From Serratia ficaria (lineage in GTDB: Bacteria > Pseudomonadota > Gammaproteobacteria > Enterobacterales > Enterobacteriaceae), in assembly GCF_900187015.1 (NCBI RefSeq), contig NZ_LT906479.1:2480001-2544000 (forward strand): 64,000 nt of DNA. The letters run 5' to 3'. Under the pieces are notes generated by a model, which saw only the letters and a list, made by a program, of their open reading frames with translations, did not search any database and was not told where the DNA came from. This document shows positions 1 to 8,479 of this stretch, piece by piece. The number at the start of each line of letters is the position of its first letter. The stretch's first letter is position 1. The translations under genes and the position numbers were made by a program.

Positions 1-508
1 CGTTGAGGATGAAGATCCAATGCCAGGAGGCGTAGGTGGTAATGAAGCCGCCGACCGGCGGGCCGAGGATCGGCGCCACCAGCGCCGGCCAGGTGATGGT
101 GGCGATGGCCTTGATCAGATCCTGCTTGGCGGCGTTGCGCAGCACGATCAGTCGCCCGACCGGCACCATCAGCGCCCCGGCGATCCCCTGCAGGATGCGC
201 GCGGCGGTGAACAGCGGCAGGCTGGGGCTGAGGGCGCACAGGACCGAGGCGAGGGTGAAGATGGCCACCGCGACGGAAAACACCGTGCGGGCGCCGAAGC
301 GGTTGGCGATCCAGCCGCTGGCCGGAATGAACACCGTCAGCGCCAAAATATAGGCGGTGATGCCGATATTCATGTCTACCGGCTGCACGCCGAACGAAGC
401 CGCCATCTGCGGCATGGCGGTGACGATCACCGTGCCGTCGAGGTTTTCCATAAACATGGCGCCGGCCACCAGCAGCGGCAGCGCGCTGGCGCGGGAAAAC
501 ACGCTCAT
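1..508 (-). CDS. DHA2-family MFS multidrug efflux transporter, partial
   Basis: Reading the minus strand from the ATG at 508 gives 169 codons still open at the window edge, so only the N-terminal third is present. The protein starts MSVFSRASALPLLVAG and continues as alternating hydrophobic helices. Family hallmarks are the helix 1 motif LDGTVIVTAMPQM, a loop motif resembling NRFGARTVF, and the helix 5 antiporter motif C GPPVGGFIT. These are typical of the EmrB/QacA 14-helix drug:H+ antiporters of the inner membrane. It is transcribed in the same direction as fecA upstream but is separated from it by 168 bp with a GC-rich hairpin, so it is probably a separate unit. The substrate cannot be told from this part. 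Confidence 0.85.
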   Translation of the reverse strand, partial: MSVFSRASALPLLVAGAMFMENLDGTVIVTAMPQMAASFGVQPVDMNIGITAYILALTVFIPASGWIANRFGARTVFSVAVAIFTLASVLCALSPSLPLFTAARILQGIAGALMVPVGRLIVLRNAAKQDLIKAIATITWPALVAPILGPPVGGFITTYASWHWIFILN

Positions 509-644
509 AACGGCACGCTCGTGGCGGAACGCAGGCAAATTGCAGGCATAAAAGAAATCCCGTTTCAAAAAAGCTGACGCCGGAGGAGTTTTCGAGCATA
601 GCGCATCGGCGACGGGTTAAAAAGATGTTAATCAAGTGATAATT

Positions 645-669
645 GGCGGGCGCAGGGCCTGCGCCCGCC
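645..669 (-). terminator. GC-rich hairpin after fecA
   Basis: Two perfectly complementary 11-base arms (645-655 and 659-669) with a 3-base loop lie just past the fecA stop codon. On the minus strand the hairpin is followed by AATTATCACTTG rather than a clear T run. It is therefore a weak or Rho-assisted terminator, or an mRNA-stabilising structure. Confidence 0.5.
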
Positions 670-676
670 GGCGGGG

Positions 677-2998
677 TTAGAACTTCACCGAGCCCTGCAG
701 ATAGACAGTGCGCGGCTGGCCGACGTACAGGCCTTTGTTGTTGTCGTCGTAGGCGCGGGTGAAGTAGCGCTGGTCAAACAGGTTTTTCACGCCAACGCCC
801 AGATTGAGGCCGGCCATTTCCGGGCCGAAGTCATAGGCGGCGCGCAGGCCCCACAGCATATAGCCCGGAATGCGGCCGGTGCTGCCGTCGGCGCTTTCCG
901 CCACGGTGTTGGCGTTGTCGGCGAACTGGCTGGACTGGAACTCGCCGTTGAGGTTAAACGCCCAGTTGCCCGGGGTATAGTCCAGCCCCAGGGTGCCTTT
1001 GTGCTTCGGCGAGAACGGCACCTGGTTGCCCTTGTAGGCGCCGTCCTCGCGGATGGTGGCGTTCACGTAGGCGTAGCTGGCGTAAATCGTCATGTCTGCC
1101 AGCCGCGGCGTCAGCGGCGACAGGTCATAGCGCAGGCTGCCCTCCAGCCCGGCGTGGCGGGTCTTGCCGCGCGCGGTGACGCTGTCGGTGACCTGGTTGG
1201 CGTCGTACTGGTTGTTGAAGTTGATCAGGAACAGCCCGATCTCGCCGGTCAGCGCGTCGCCGGCGTAGCGGGTGCCCAGTTCCCAGGTGCGCGCTTTTTC
1301 CGGTTCGATGTTGCCGCTGTCCACCGCCTTGCCGATCTGGCTGTATTGCACCGTGCCGAACGAGCCTTCGGTGTTGGCGTACAGGTTCCAGTATTCGTTC
1401 AGGTGATACATCACGTTAAGCGCCGGCAGGGGGGCGTTATAGCTGACGTCCAGCCGATTGTTTTTGATGTAGTTGTTCTGATACGACCGGATGTGCTCGT
1501 AGCGCATGCCCGGCGTAATGGTCCAGTCGCCGATATCGATGCGGTCATCGATATAGAACGCGTGCGCCTCGGTGCCGGACTGGGTATCGCGGTCGTACGG
1601 GCTGCTGCCGGTGGGCAGTTTGCCGCCGCTGGCCTTGCTGTAGTAACGCAGCTCGTGGGTGGATTCGCTGACGTAGCGGTAGCCTACGCCGACCTCATGC
1701 GCGGAGGATCCCCAGCGGAAGCTTTGGCTGTAGCGCGGTTCCACGCCGCGCACCCAGTATTCGCGCGGCGACAGCGTCAGGTTCTTGCCCTGATCCAGAT
1801 AGCCGCTGCGCAGGGTATAGGTATAGAAGCTCTGCACGTCGAATTTATGCTGCTGGTCAGGCTGATACTGATAGCCGAAGTTCGCCAGCTGGCGGCGGCC
1901 CCAGAACTTGTCGTACGGGCGGGTCGACTGGAACGGGTTGGCGTCGTAGTCTGCCCGGCTCAGGCCGCCCGGCATCTCCGCTTCGCCCTGGTAGTATTGC
2001 AGCAGGCTGTTGAAGCTGTGCACCTGGTTGGGCGCGTAGCGGCTTTTCAGCATCACGTCGTCGATCTTGGTGGCGCTGTGCTCGCGCCAGTCGCTGCCGC
2101 GGGTGCCGGAGTAGAGCAGCGCGGCGCCGAGGCCGTTGTCGGCGGTGCCGCCGATCATCAGGTTGCCGGTGCCTTTCGGGTGATCCTGGCGGGAGGTCGG
2201 GCTGAGCTGGCCCTGCATGCCGGCCTCGATGCCGAAGGTTTGCGGAATGGCGCGGGTGACGAAGTTAACCACGCCGCCGACGCTTTGCGGCCCATAGCGC
2301 ACCGCGCCGCCGCCGCGCACCACGTCGATCGCGTCCATATTGCCGAGCGAGACCGGCGCCAGCGACAGCTGCGGCTGGCCGTAGGGCGCGAAGGGCACCG
2401 GGATGCCGTCCATCAGCACCGTCGAGCGGCTGGCCAGCCGCGGGTTGAGGCCGCGAATGCCGAAGTTCAGCGCCATGTCGTGGCTGCCGGTGCCGTTATT
2501 TTCCGGCGCCACCACGCCCGGCACGCGGTTCAGGGTTTCGCGCAGGGTGGTGGCGCCGGTTTTGGCGAAGGTTTCGCGGCGCACTACGTCGCGGGCGCCG
2601 GGGTGTTCGAACACGTCAATCTGGCGGCCCTCCGCCAGCCAGTCGCCGACCACGGTAACCTCTTCTTCTTTTTTCTGCGGCGCGGGCAGCGTGACCAGCG
2701 TGTAACCCCGATTGCCGAGCGCCCTGGCCTGCAGGCCGCTGCCGGCCAACAGCGCATTCAGGCCGTCGTCGACGCCGTAGTTGCCGCTCAGCCCCGGCGA
2801 GCGTTTGCCGGCGGTCAGCGCGCCGTCGACCGACAGCGCAATGCCGGCCTGGGCGGCGAAGGCGTTCAGCGCGCCATCCAGCTCACCGGCCGGGATGCGA
2901 TAAGCCGCGGCGGCGCTGGCGGCCATCGACGGCGAGGCGAACGCCAGCCCGACGGCGATCGCCAAAGGTGTAACCCGTTTTCCCCAAAAGTGGTGCAT
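677..2998 (-). CDS. fecA: TonB-dependent ferric citrate outer membrane receptor with signalling domain
   Basis: 773 aa, against 774 aa in E. coli FecA. A signal peptide (about residues 1-28, ending MAASA) is followed by an STN signalling domain (about 30-105) that talks to FecR. The TonB box region is around 113-120 (EEVTVVGDW), then a plug domain (about 130-245; NNGTGSHDMALNFGIRGLNP, DAIDVVRGGGAVRYGPQS) and a 22-strand barrel ending in KF. Long stretches match E. coli FecA as I remember it. It imports ferric dicitrate across the outer membrane and signals its presence. The start has a good Shine-Dalgarno (GAGGAGAAGG). It lies 110 bp after fecR; a TGTCC-like segment (3064-3069, minus strand) may belong to a FecI promoter. 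No fecBCDE genes follow. Confidence 0.96.
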   Translation of the reverse strand: MHHFWGKRVTPLAIAVGLAFASPSMAASAAAAYRIPAGELDGALNAFAAQAGIALSVDGALTAGKRSPGLSGNYGVDDGLNALLAGSGLQARALGNRGYTLVTLPAPQKKEEEVTVVGDWLAEGRQIDVFEHPGARDVVRRETFAKTGATTLRETLNRVPGVVAPENNGTGSHDMALNFGIRGLNPRLASRSTVLMDGIPVPFAPYGQPQLSLAPVSLGNMDAIDVVRGGGAVRYGPQSVGGVVNFVTRAIPQTFGIEAGMQGQLSPTSRQDHPKGTGNLMIGGTADNGLGAALLYSGTRGSDWREHSATKIDDVMLKSRYAPNQVHSFNSLLQYYQGEAEMPGGLSRADYDANPFQSTRPYDKFWGRRQLANFGYQYQPDQQHKFDVQSFYTYTLRSGYLDQGKNLTLSPREYWVRGVEPRYSQSFRWGSSAHEVGVGYRYVSESTHELRYYSKASGGKLPTGSSPYDRDTQSGTEAHAFYIDDRIDIGDWTITPGMRYEHIRSYQNNYIKNNRLDVSYNAPLPALNVMYHLNEYWNLYANTEGSFGTVQYSQIGKAVDSGNIEPEKARTWELGTRYAGDALTGEIGLFLINFNNQYDANQVTDSVTARGKTRHAGLEGSLRYDLSPLTPRLADMTIYASYAYVNATIREDGAYKGNQVPFSPKHKGTLGLDYTPGNWAFNLNGEFQSSQFADNANTVAESADGSTGRIPGYMLWGLRAAYDFGPEMAGLNLGVGVKNLFDQRYFTRAYDDNNKGLYVGQPRTVYLQGSVKF

Positions 2999-3108
2999 AC
3001 CTTCTCCTCATCATTTTAATTATTGCTGCGGTGTTTTATCTGGAGTCGGATGAAAAACGGCAAGGGACAATCAAGAATGCGATTTTTTATCATTTTCATT
3101 TGAAAAAT

Positions 3109-4065
3109 TCAGGCGGGGACGATTTGCAGCCAGTAGCGGGTGAAGCTTTGCAGGCGCACCGGCAGCGTCTGGCCGAGCAGGGCCAGGGCGCGATCGGTGT
3201 CGTTGAGCGGGAAGCTGCCGCTGACGCGCAGGCCGGCGACCGCCGGATCGCAGCTCAGGCGGCCGCGGCGGTAGCGTGCCAGTTCGGCAACCACCCGATC
3301 CAGCCGCCACTGGCTGACGCTGAGCACCCCGCGGGTCCAATCGTCGCTTGCCGCCGCGGGCTGTTTCGCAGCGAAGGCCCCGGCGCTGAAGCTAACCTGT
3401 TCACCGGCGTCAATCAGGCGTTTCTCCTGCGGCCGCTGCGCCAGCTGGGCTTCGACCGCATGCTCCAGCACCGTCAGCCGCGTTTCGCCGCCGCTTTCGC
3501 GCACCAGAAAATGGGTGCCGAGCGCGCGCATTGCGCCCTGCGGGCTTGCTACCCACAGCGGCCGGGCGTCGCGGCCGGTAATCAGGCTGATTTCGCCGGC
3601 GTGCAGACGGATCAGCCGTTGCTGCGCATCGTAATGCACGTCGACCGCGCTGGCGGTGTTCAGCACCATCCGCGTGCCGTCGCTGAGCACCACCGGTTTG
3701 ATCTCGCCGGTGGCGGTGCGGTAGTCGGCCCGCAGCTCGCGGCCCAGCGGCGACTGGTAACCCAGCCAGCCGCCGCCCACGCCGAGCAACAGCAGCAGGC
3801 TTTTCAGCAGGGTGCGGCGATCCAGAGCCGCCTGTTTGCCGGCCTGATCGAGCGTGCGATAGCCGAATTTGCCCGGTACGCCCCGCAGCTGGCTTTGCAA
3901 CGCCTCGACGCGCTGCCAGGCCCAGCGGTGAACCTCGTGCTGCTGGTGCCAGGCCTGCCACTGCCGCCGCTGGCGCGCGGTGACGTTTTCGTCGCACAGC
4001 AGGGCGAACCACTGGGCGGCCGTTTTCAGCGCCTGGCGCTGTTCGGGGGTGATCGGGGGGCTCAT
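3109..4065 (-). CDS. fecR: FecR-family anti-sigma/sigma-regulator protein
   Basis: 318 aa. An N-terminal cytoplasmic DUF4880-like segment (about 10-60, rich in Trp and Gln) is followed by one membrane helix (LLKSLLLLLGVGGGWLGY, about 88-105). The periplasmic FecR domain comes next (VVLSDGTRMVLNTASAVDV, GTHFLVRESGGETRLTVLEH). In the Fec paradigm it receives the signal from the FecA STN domain and activates FecI. The ATG at 4065 overlaps the fecI stop as TGATG, so the two are translationally coupled. An in-frame TTG lies one codon upstream but is less likely. Length and domain order match E. coli FecR (317 aa). Confidence 0.95.
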   Translation of the reverse strand: MSPPITPEQRQALKTAAQWFALLCDENVTARQRRQWQAWHQQHEVHRWAWQRVEALQSQLRGVPGKFGYRTLDQAGKQAALDRRTLLKSLLLLLGVGGGWLGYQSPLGRELRADYRTATGEIKPVVLSDGTRMVLNTASAVDVHYDAQQRLIRLHAGEISLITGRDARPLWVASPQGAMRALGTHFLVRESGGETRLTVLEHAVEAQLAQRPQEKRLIDAGEQVSFSAGAFAAKQPAAASDDWTRGVLSVSQWRLDRVVAELARYRRGRLSCDPAVAGLRVSGSFPLNDTDRALALLGQTLPVRLQSFTRYWLQIVPA

Positions 4066-4586
4066 CAAGGTGCGGCGTTTTCGAGGCTGAACAGCAGGCA
4101 GTGTTCAGTGGCCCTGGCCATGTATTTTTTGACCGAGCTGACGGAAACGCCGAGCCGCAGGGCGATCTCGGCGTAGCCCAGGCCTTCCAGCTGCGACAGC
4201 AAAAAAGCCTGTTTCACCTTTGGCCCCAGGCCGTCGAGCATGCTGTCGATCTGCTGCAGGCTTTCCAGCAGGCATTGCCGCTGCTCCGGCGACGGGGCAT
4301 AGGCTGCCGGGATCAGCGCCAGCATCTCCAGGTAGGCGCGTTCCAGCGTCTTGCGGCGGAAGAAATCGACCATCACCCGCTTGGCGACGGTGACCAGAAA
4401 ATCTTTTGGCTCGCGGATCGCGGCGGCCGCATCGCTCTTCAGAATGCGCAGGAAGGTGTCCTGCGCCAGATCGTCGGCGTCGAAGGCACACCCCAGCCGG
4501 CGGCGCAACCATCCCTGCAGCCAGGCGTGATGGGTGGCGTAAAGACGCGACAGGGCGTCATGGGGGGCTGAGGCGGTGGCAGACAT
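4065..4586 (-). CDS. fecI: ECF RNA polymerase sigma factor FecI
   Basis: 173 aa, the same length as E. coli FecI. Sigma region 2 (about 12-75; DADDLAQDTFLRILKS and VAKRVMVDFFRR) is followed by sigma region 4 (about 105-160; LEGLGYAEIALRLGVSVSSVKKY). It directs RNA polymerase to the fecA promoter once activated by FecR. No good Shine-Dalgarno is visible before the ATG, so translation may be weak. A Fur box lies about 43 bp upstream, as expected for iron-repressed fecIR. The reading direction is the same as the sugar ABC operon behind it, from which it is separated by 92 bp. Confidence 0.95.
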   Translation of the reverse strand: MSATASAPHDALSRLYATHHAWLQGWLRRRLGCAFDADDLAQDTFLRILKSDAAAAIREPKDFLVTVAKRVMVDFFRRKTLERAYLEMLALIPAAYAPSPEQRQCLLESLQQIDSMLDGLGPKVKQAFLLSQLEGLGYAEIALRLGVSVSSVKKYMARATEHCLLFSLENAAP

Positions 4587-4628
4587 GATTTTCGCGTTGC
4601 TGGTCAGGAAAGATGCGCGGATAATAAT

Positions 4629-4643
4629 TGAGAATGGTTATCG
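4629..4643 (-). promoter_or_regulatory. Fur box upstream of fecIR
   Basis: The 15 bases TGAGAATGGTTATCG match the 7-1-7 Fur consensus TGATAATNATTATCA at 11 of the 14 defined positions. A flanking GATAAT at 4620-4625 extends the AT-rich core. The site sits 43 bp before the fecI start, the classical place for iron repression. Confidence 0.75.
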
Positions 4644-4678
4644 TTTCAAGTCGAGTGCCGTCCCTGGCGCGCAGACCT

Positions 4679-5758
4679 TCAGCTTTCGCTCAGCCGCTTG
4701 CCGCTGGCGGCGTCGAACAGGTGGACGGCGTCAATCCGGGGCGCCAGCCACAGCGGCTGGCCGGCCGCCGCCTCGATTCGCCCGGCCAGCTGCACGTGCA
4801 GCCGGAAACCGCCCCAGTCGAGGTGCAGCAGGCTGACGTCGCCCGTCACCTCCATCAGGCGCAGCTCGGCCGCCGGCGCTTCGCCGCCGTCCGCCAGACG
4901 AAAGTCATGCGGGCGCAGCCCGAGGATCACCCGGCTGCCCGGCGCCGCCCGTCGCCATTTGTCCGGCAGCGGCAGCCACAGCTCGCCGCAGCTCACGCCG
5001 TGCCGGCCATCGCGCGCGGCGACCACGCCCTCCAGCAGGTTCATCGGCGGCGAACCGATAAAGCGCGCCACGAAGGTGTCGGCGGGGGCATCGTAGATCG
5101 CCAGCGGTTTGCCTTGCTGCACGATGTCGCCGTCCTTCATCACCACGATCTGGTCAGCCAGCGTCATCGCTTCGATTTGATCGTGCGTGACGTACACCGT
5201 GGTGGTATGGAACTGCTGGTGCAGCGCCTTGATTTCGGCGCGCAGCTCCATGCGCAGCTGGGCGTCGAGGTTGGACAGCGGTTCGTCGAACAGAAACACC
5301 TTCGGGTTGCGCACCATGGCGCGGCCCATCGCCACCCGCTGGCGCTGGCCGCCGGACAACTCGCGCGGGTAGCGCTGCAGCAGCGGCTCGATCGCCAGAA
5401 TGCGCGCCGCCTGCAGCACCTTGCTCTGCTGTTCGGCCCTGGCGACCTTCATCACCCGCATGTGAAACGCCAGGTTTTCCGCCACCGTCAGGTGCGGGTA
5501 CAGCGCATAGCTCTGGAACACCATGGCGATATCGCGATCGGCCGGATCCAGGTCGTTGATCTTCTGATTATCCAGCAGGATAGCGCCGCCGGACAGGCTG
5601 TCCAGCCCGGCCAGCAGCCGCAGCAGGGTCGATTTACCGCAGCCGGAGGGGCCGACCAACACGGTAAAGCTGCCGTCCGGAATGGTCAGGTCGATCGGGT
5701 TCAGCACCCGCTGCCGGCCATAGCGTTTGGCCACTTGCACCAGTTCTACGCTTGCCAT
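4679..5758 (-). CDS. Sugar ABC transporter ATP-binding protein (MalK/UgpC family)
   Basis: 359 aa. The nucleotide-binding domain holds Walker A GPSGCGKSTLL (about 36-46), Q-loop VFQSYALYPHLTV, signature LSGGQRQRVAMGRA, Walker B VFLFDEPLSNLD and H-loop YVTHD. The C-terminal third is a TOBE/OB region (LGLRPHDF) as in MalK, UgpC and MsiK. It energises the two permeases encoded upstream on the cytoplasmic face. Its ATG overlaps the kinase stop codon (TGATG), so it is the last gene of the five-gene operon. Substrate is unknown. Confidence 0.92.
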   Translation of the reverse strand: MASVELVQVAKRYGRQRVLNPIDLTIPDGSFTVLVGPSGCGKSTLLRLLAGLDSLSGGAILLDNQKINDLDPADRDIAMVFQSYALYPHLTVAENLAFHMRVMKVARAEQQSKVLQAARILAIEPLLQRYPRELSGGQRQRVAMGRAMVRNPKVFLFDEPLSNLDAQLRMELRAEIKALHQQFHTTTVYVTHDQIEAMTLADQIVVMKDGDIVQQGKPLAIYDAPADTFVARFIGSPPMNLLEGVVAARDGRHGVSCGELWLPLPDKWRRAAPGSRVILGLRPHDFRLADGGEAPAAELRLMEVTGDVSLLHLDWGGFRLHVQLAGRIEAAAGQPLWLAPRIDAVHLFDAASGKRLSES

Positions 5759-6711
5759 CAGATCATCTCCCCGGCGCAGGTTTTCAGGGTCTGCCAGTCC
5801 AGATACTGGCGCGGCGAGCTGCTGATGGCGTGGCTGGCGGCGCGGATGCCCCAGCGCAGCGCCACGGCGGCGGAGTGGCCGTGCAGGCAGGCGGTCAGGA
5901 AGCCGGCGTTGAAGCTGTCGCCGGCGCCGATGGTGTCCACCACGGCGATCGGGTGCGCCGCGGCCTGCAGCTGCCGCTCACCGCACCACAGGCGGGCGCC
6001 GTCCGCGCCGCATTTCACCACGCAGGCGGCGTCGGCCGGCTGTCGGCGGTTGAGCGTGCGGGCGGCGGTGTACAGGTCTTCGCTGCCCGCCATGCCGCAG
6101 GTTTCCACCTCATTGAGCAGCAAAATATCGCAAAACGGCAGCCAGTCGGCGATCTGCGCGCGCAGCGGTTCGCTCCAACCCTGCGGCGGCCAGCCGGTGT
6201 CGACCGCAATGCGATAGCCGCGCTGGCGCAGGGTGTGCAGCAGCGCCGGGTAGTCCGCCAGCAAGGCGGTGCACAGGAAGGTGCCGCACAGCAGCACGGT
6301 GTCGCCGCCGCCGGCGAACAGCGGGATTTGGTGCAGCACGTCGTCCTGGCTCAGGCGGGTGATATGCCCCTGATTGCTGAAGAAGGTGCGTTCGTTGTCC
6401 GGGTGGGTCACGCCGAAGGTCAGCGAGGTTTCGCAGCTGTAGGTCGGCCAGTACGGCGAGCTGTCCGGAAAAAGCTGCGCCAGCCAGGGGCTGAAGTAAT
6501 CGTTGCCCTGATTGGCCACCAGCCGAAAGGGCGTTTCCAGCGCCGCCAGCGCCAGCGCGCAGTTGCCGGCCGAACCGCCCGGGCGCAGCTCGCTGCGGTC
6601 GAGCATCGCTTCGGTGCCTTTCTGCGGCCACTGCTGCAGGGTGCTCATGATCACGTCGACGTTGATATTGCCGACCACGTACAGCGTGGGTCTGGTATTG
6701 GTATTCATCAT
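5758..6711 (-). CDS. PfkB-family carbohydrate kinase
   Basis: 317 aa. N-terminal VVGNINVDVIM and the PfkB signature 1 region LRPGGSAGNCALALAAL (about 43-59) bind the sugar. The C-terminal signature DTIGAGDSFNAGFL (about 253-266) holds the catalytic Asp and anion hole. It should phosphorylate a sugar or sugar-like compound in the cytoplasm. Its position between the permease and ATPase genes of an ABC importer suggests it phosphorylates the imported sugar. That layout is uncommon, since a glycosidase or isomerase is more usual. It cannot be assigned to ribo-, fructo- or ketogluconokinase by eye. Confidence 0.9.
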   Translation of the reverse strand: MMNTNTRPTLYVVGNINVDVIMSTLQQWPQKGTEAMLDRSELRPGGSAGNCALALAALETPFRLVANQGNDYFSPWLAQLFPDSSPYWPTYSCETSLTFGVTHPDNERTFFSNQGHITRLSQDDVLHQIPLFAGGGDTVLLCGTFLCTALLADYPALLHTLRQRGYRIAVDTGWPPQGWSEPLRAQIADWLPFCDILLLNEVETCGMAGSEDLYTAARTLNRRQPADAACVVKCGADGARLWCGERQLQAAAHPIAVVDTIGAGDSFNAGFLTACLHGHSAAVALRWGIRAASHAISSSPRQYLDWQTLKTCAGEMI

Positions 6712-6732
6712 GCGAAAATTCTCCCTTTGAAA

Positions 6733-7572
6733 TCAGCCTTTGCTGCCGCCGCTGGTCAACCCGCTGACCAGCGTCTTTTGCAGCCACAGGGCGATAAACA
6801 GCGGCGGAACGGCGGCCAAAATGCCGACCGCGGCGATCAGCCCGTCGTCGGTGGCGCGCCCGGCGGTAAAACCGGCGATGGTCACCGGCAGCGTCTGCGC
6901 CTGAATATTGCTGGTAAACAGCAGCGCGTAGAAAAATTCGTCCCAGGCCAGCAGCCAGCCGAACAGCGCCGAAGCGCCCAGCGCCGGCTTGGCCAGCGGC
7001 AGGGTAATGCGCAGCAGCACCTGCCACTGGCGCAAGCCATCCAGCCGCGCCGCCTGTTCGATATCGATCGGCAGGGCGTCGAACTGGTTCTTCAGCATCC
7101 AGGTGAGAAACGGCAGGATCAGCGAACAGTAGACCAGCACCAACCCGAGATGGGTATTGAGCAGCGCCAGCTGCTGCAGGATAAAGTACAGCGGCAGCAC
7201 GAAGGCCACCTGCGGCACCATGTAAATCGCCAGGCTGGCGAACAGCCAAGCGTCGCGCCCCGGGTAACGCGAAAAGCCGAACGCCGCCGGGATCGCCAGC
7301 AGCAGCGAGATCAGCGTGGCGCCGCAGGCCACCAGCAGGCTGTTGAACAGCGCATGCAGAAACAGCGCGCCGGGTTGGCCGGGCTGCAGCGACAGCAGGC
7401 TGAGATAGCGCGAGAAATCCCAGCGGCGCGGCAGCCATTCCAGCGGCACCCGGGCCAAATCGGCGGATGAACTGACGCTCATCAGAAACAGCCACAGCAT
7501 CGGCGCCAGAATCGACGCCGCCAGCAGCAGCGCGGCGCCGTAACGCAACAGCCGCCGAATATTACGCTTCAT
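6733..7572 (-). CDS. Sugar ABC transporter permease (MalG-like)
   Basis: 279 aa, about six membrane helices. The EAA loop reads EQAARLDGLRQWQVLLRITLPLAKPAL (about 165-191), the contact point with the ATPase. The family is the CUT1 binding-protein-dependent permeases. It overlaps the upstream permease gene by 11 bp and has a strong Shine-Dalgarno (AAGGAG, 8-base spacing). It pairs with the MalF-like protein to form the channel. Confidence 0.92.
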   Translation of the reverse strand: MKRNIRRLLRYGAALLLAASILAPMLWLFLMSVSSSADLARVPLEWLPRRWDFSRYLSLLSLQPGQPGALFLHALFNSLLVACGATLISLLLAIPAAFGFSRYPGRDAWLFASLAIYMVPQVAFVLPLYFILQQLALLNTHLGLVLVYCSLILPFLTWMLKNQFDALPIDIEQAARLDGLRQWQVLLRITLPLAKPALGASALFGWLLAWDEFFYALLFTSNIQAQTLPVTIAGFTAGRATDDGLIAAVGILAAVPPLFIALWLQKTLVSGLTSGGSKG

Positions 7573-8470
7573 CGTTCAGGCTCCTTCCGCGCTGGCGGAA
7601 CAGCATCAGCAGGTACAGGGCGATCAGCAGGCCGCACAGCAAGGTCATCAGCACCGCGTAGGCGGCGCCGCTGCCGGCGCGCAGGTAGCTGAACGACTCC
7701 TGATAGACGAAGAAGCCGAGGGTTTTGGTGCTGTCCATCGGGCCGCCGCGCGTCATCACGTAAACGATGTCGAACACCTTGAAGGCGTCGATGGTGCGCA
7801 ACACCAGCGCCACCGCCAGCGGCGCCAGGATGGCGGGCAGGGTGATGGCGCGGAATCGCCGCCAGGCCGAGGCGCCGTCCAGCCGCGCCGCTTCATGCAG
7901 ATCGTCCGGGATCGACTGCAGCGCCGCCAGCGTCAGCAGGGTGATCAGCGGGTAGTTCTTCCAGATGTCCGCCAGCATGACCGCGTTCAGCGCCGAGGCC
8001 GGATCGCCGAGCCAGCTGCGATACTGGCCGATCAGCCCCAGCTGGGTCAGCAGGGCGTTGATGCTGCCGTAGTCCGGATTGAAGTTCAGCCGCCACATCG
8101 TGGCGTTGACGATGGTCGGCAGCGCCCAGGGCAAAATCACCAGCGCCCGCAGCAGGTTGCGGCCGTGAAACTGTTGGTTGAGCAGCAGCGCCACCAGCAC
8201 GCCGATGACGCCTTCGAACGCCACCGACACCAGGGTGAAATACAGCGTGCGCCACAGCGCGGCGCGAAAGTCCGGGTCGGTCAGGGCATACAGAAAGTTG
8301 TCCGCGCCGACCCAGGCGGGCGCCACGCCGTCGCCGACCAGCGCGGCGTCGGTAAAGCTCAGCCACAGGGTGCGGCACAGCGGCCAGGCGGTCAGCAGCA
8401 GCATCGTCAGCAGCATGGGCGCCAGCAGCACCCATGCCTGACGCCGCTCACGTTGAGGCAGTGTGAGCAT
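7562..8470 (-). CDS. Sugar ABC transporter permease (MalF-like)
   Basis: 302 aa, six predicted membrane helices, EAA loop HEAARLDGASAWRRFRAITLPAI (about 198-220). The start is set at the second of two close ATGs. GAGGA touches the first ATG (8476) directly but is six bases from the one at 8470, which is the better spacing. It follows the binding-protein gene by 9 bp. CUT1 family; the substrate class is probably an oligosaccharide, polyol or glycoside. Confidence 0.91.
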   Translation of the reverse strand: MLTLPQRERRQAWVLLAPMLLTMLLLTAWPLCRTLWLSFTDAALVGDGVAPAWVGADNFLYALTDPDFRAALWRTLYFTLVSVAFEGVIGVLVALLLNQQFHGRNLLRALVILPWALPTIVNATMWRLNFNPDYGSINALLTQLGLIGQYRSWLGDPASALNAVMLADIWKNYPLITLLTLAALQSIPDDLHEAARLDGASAWRRFRAITLPAILAPLAVALVLRTIDAFKVFDIVYVMTRGGPMDSTKTLGFFVYQESFSYLRAGSGAAYAVLMTLLCGLLIALYLLMLFRQRGRSLNDEA

Positions 8471-8479
8471 GCTCATTCC

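Noticed and set aside
3071..3340. A short opposite-frame ORF at the end of fecR as a separate gene
   Set aside because: It lies in another frame of fecR, is rich in Arg and Pro, and has no start signals.
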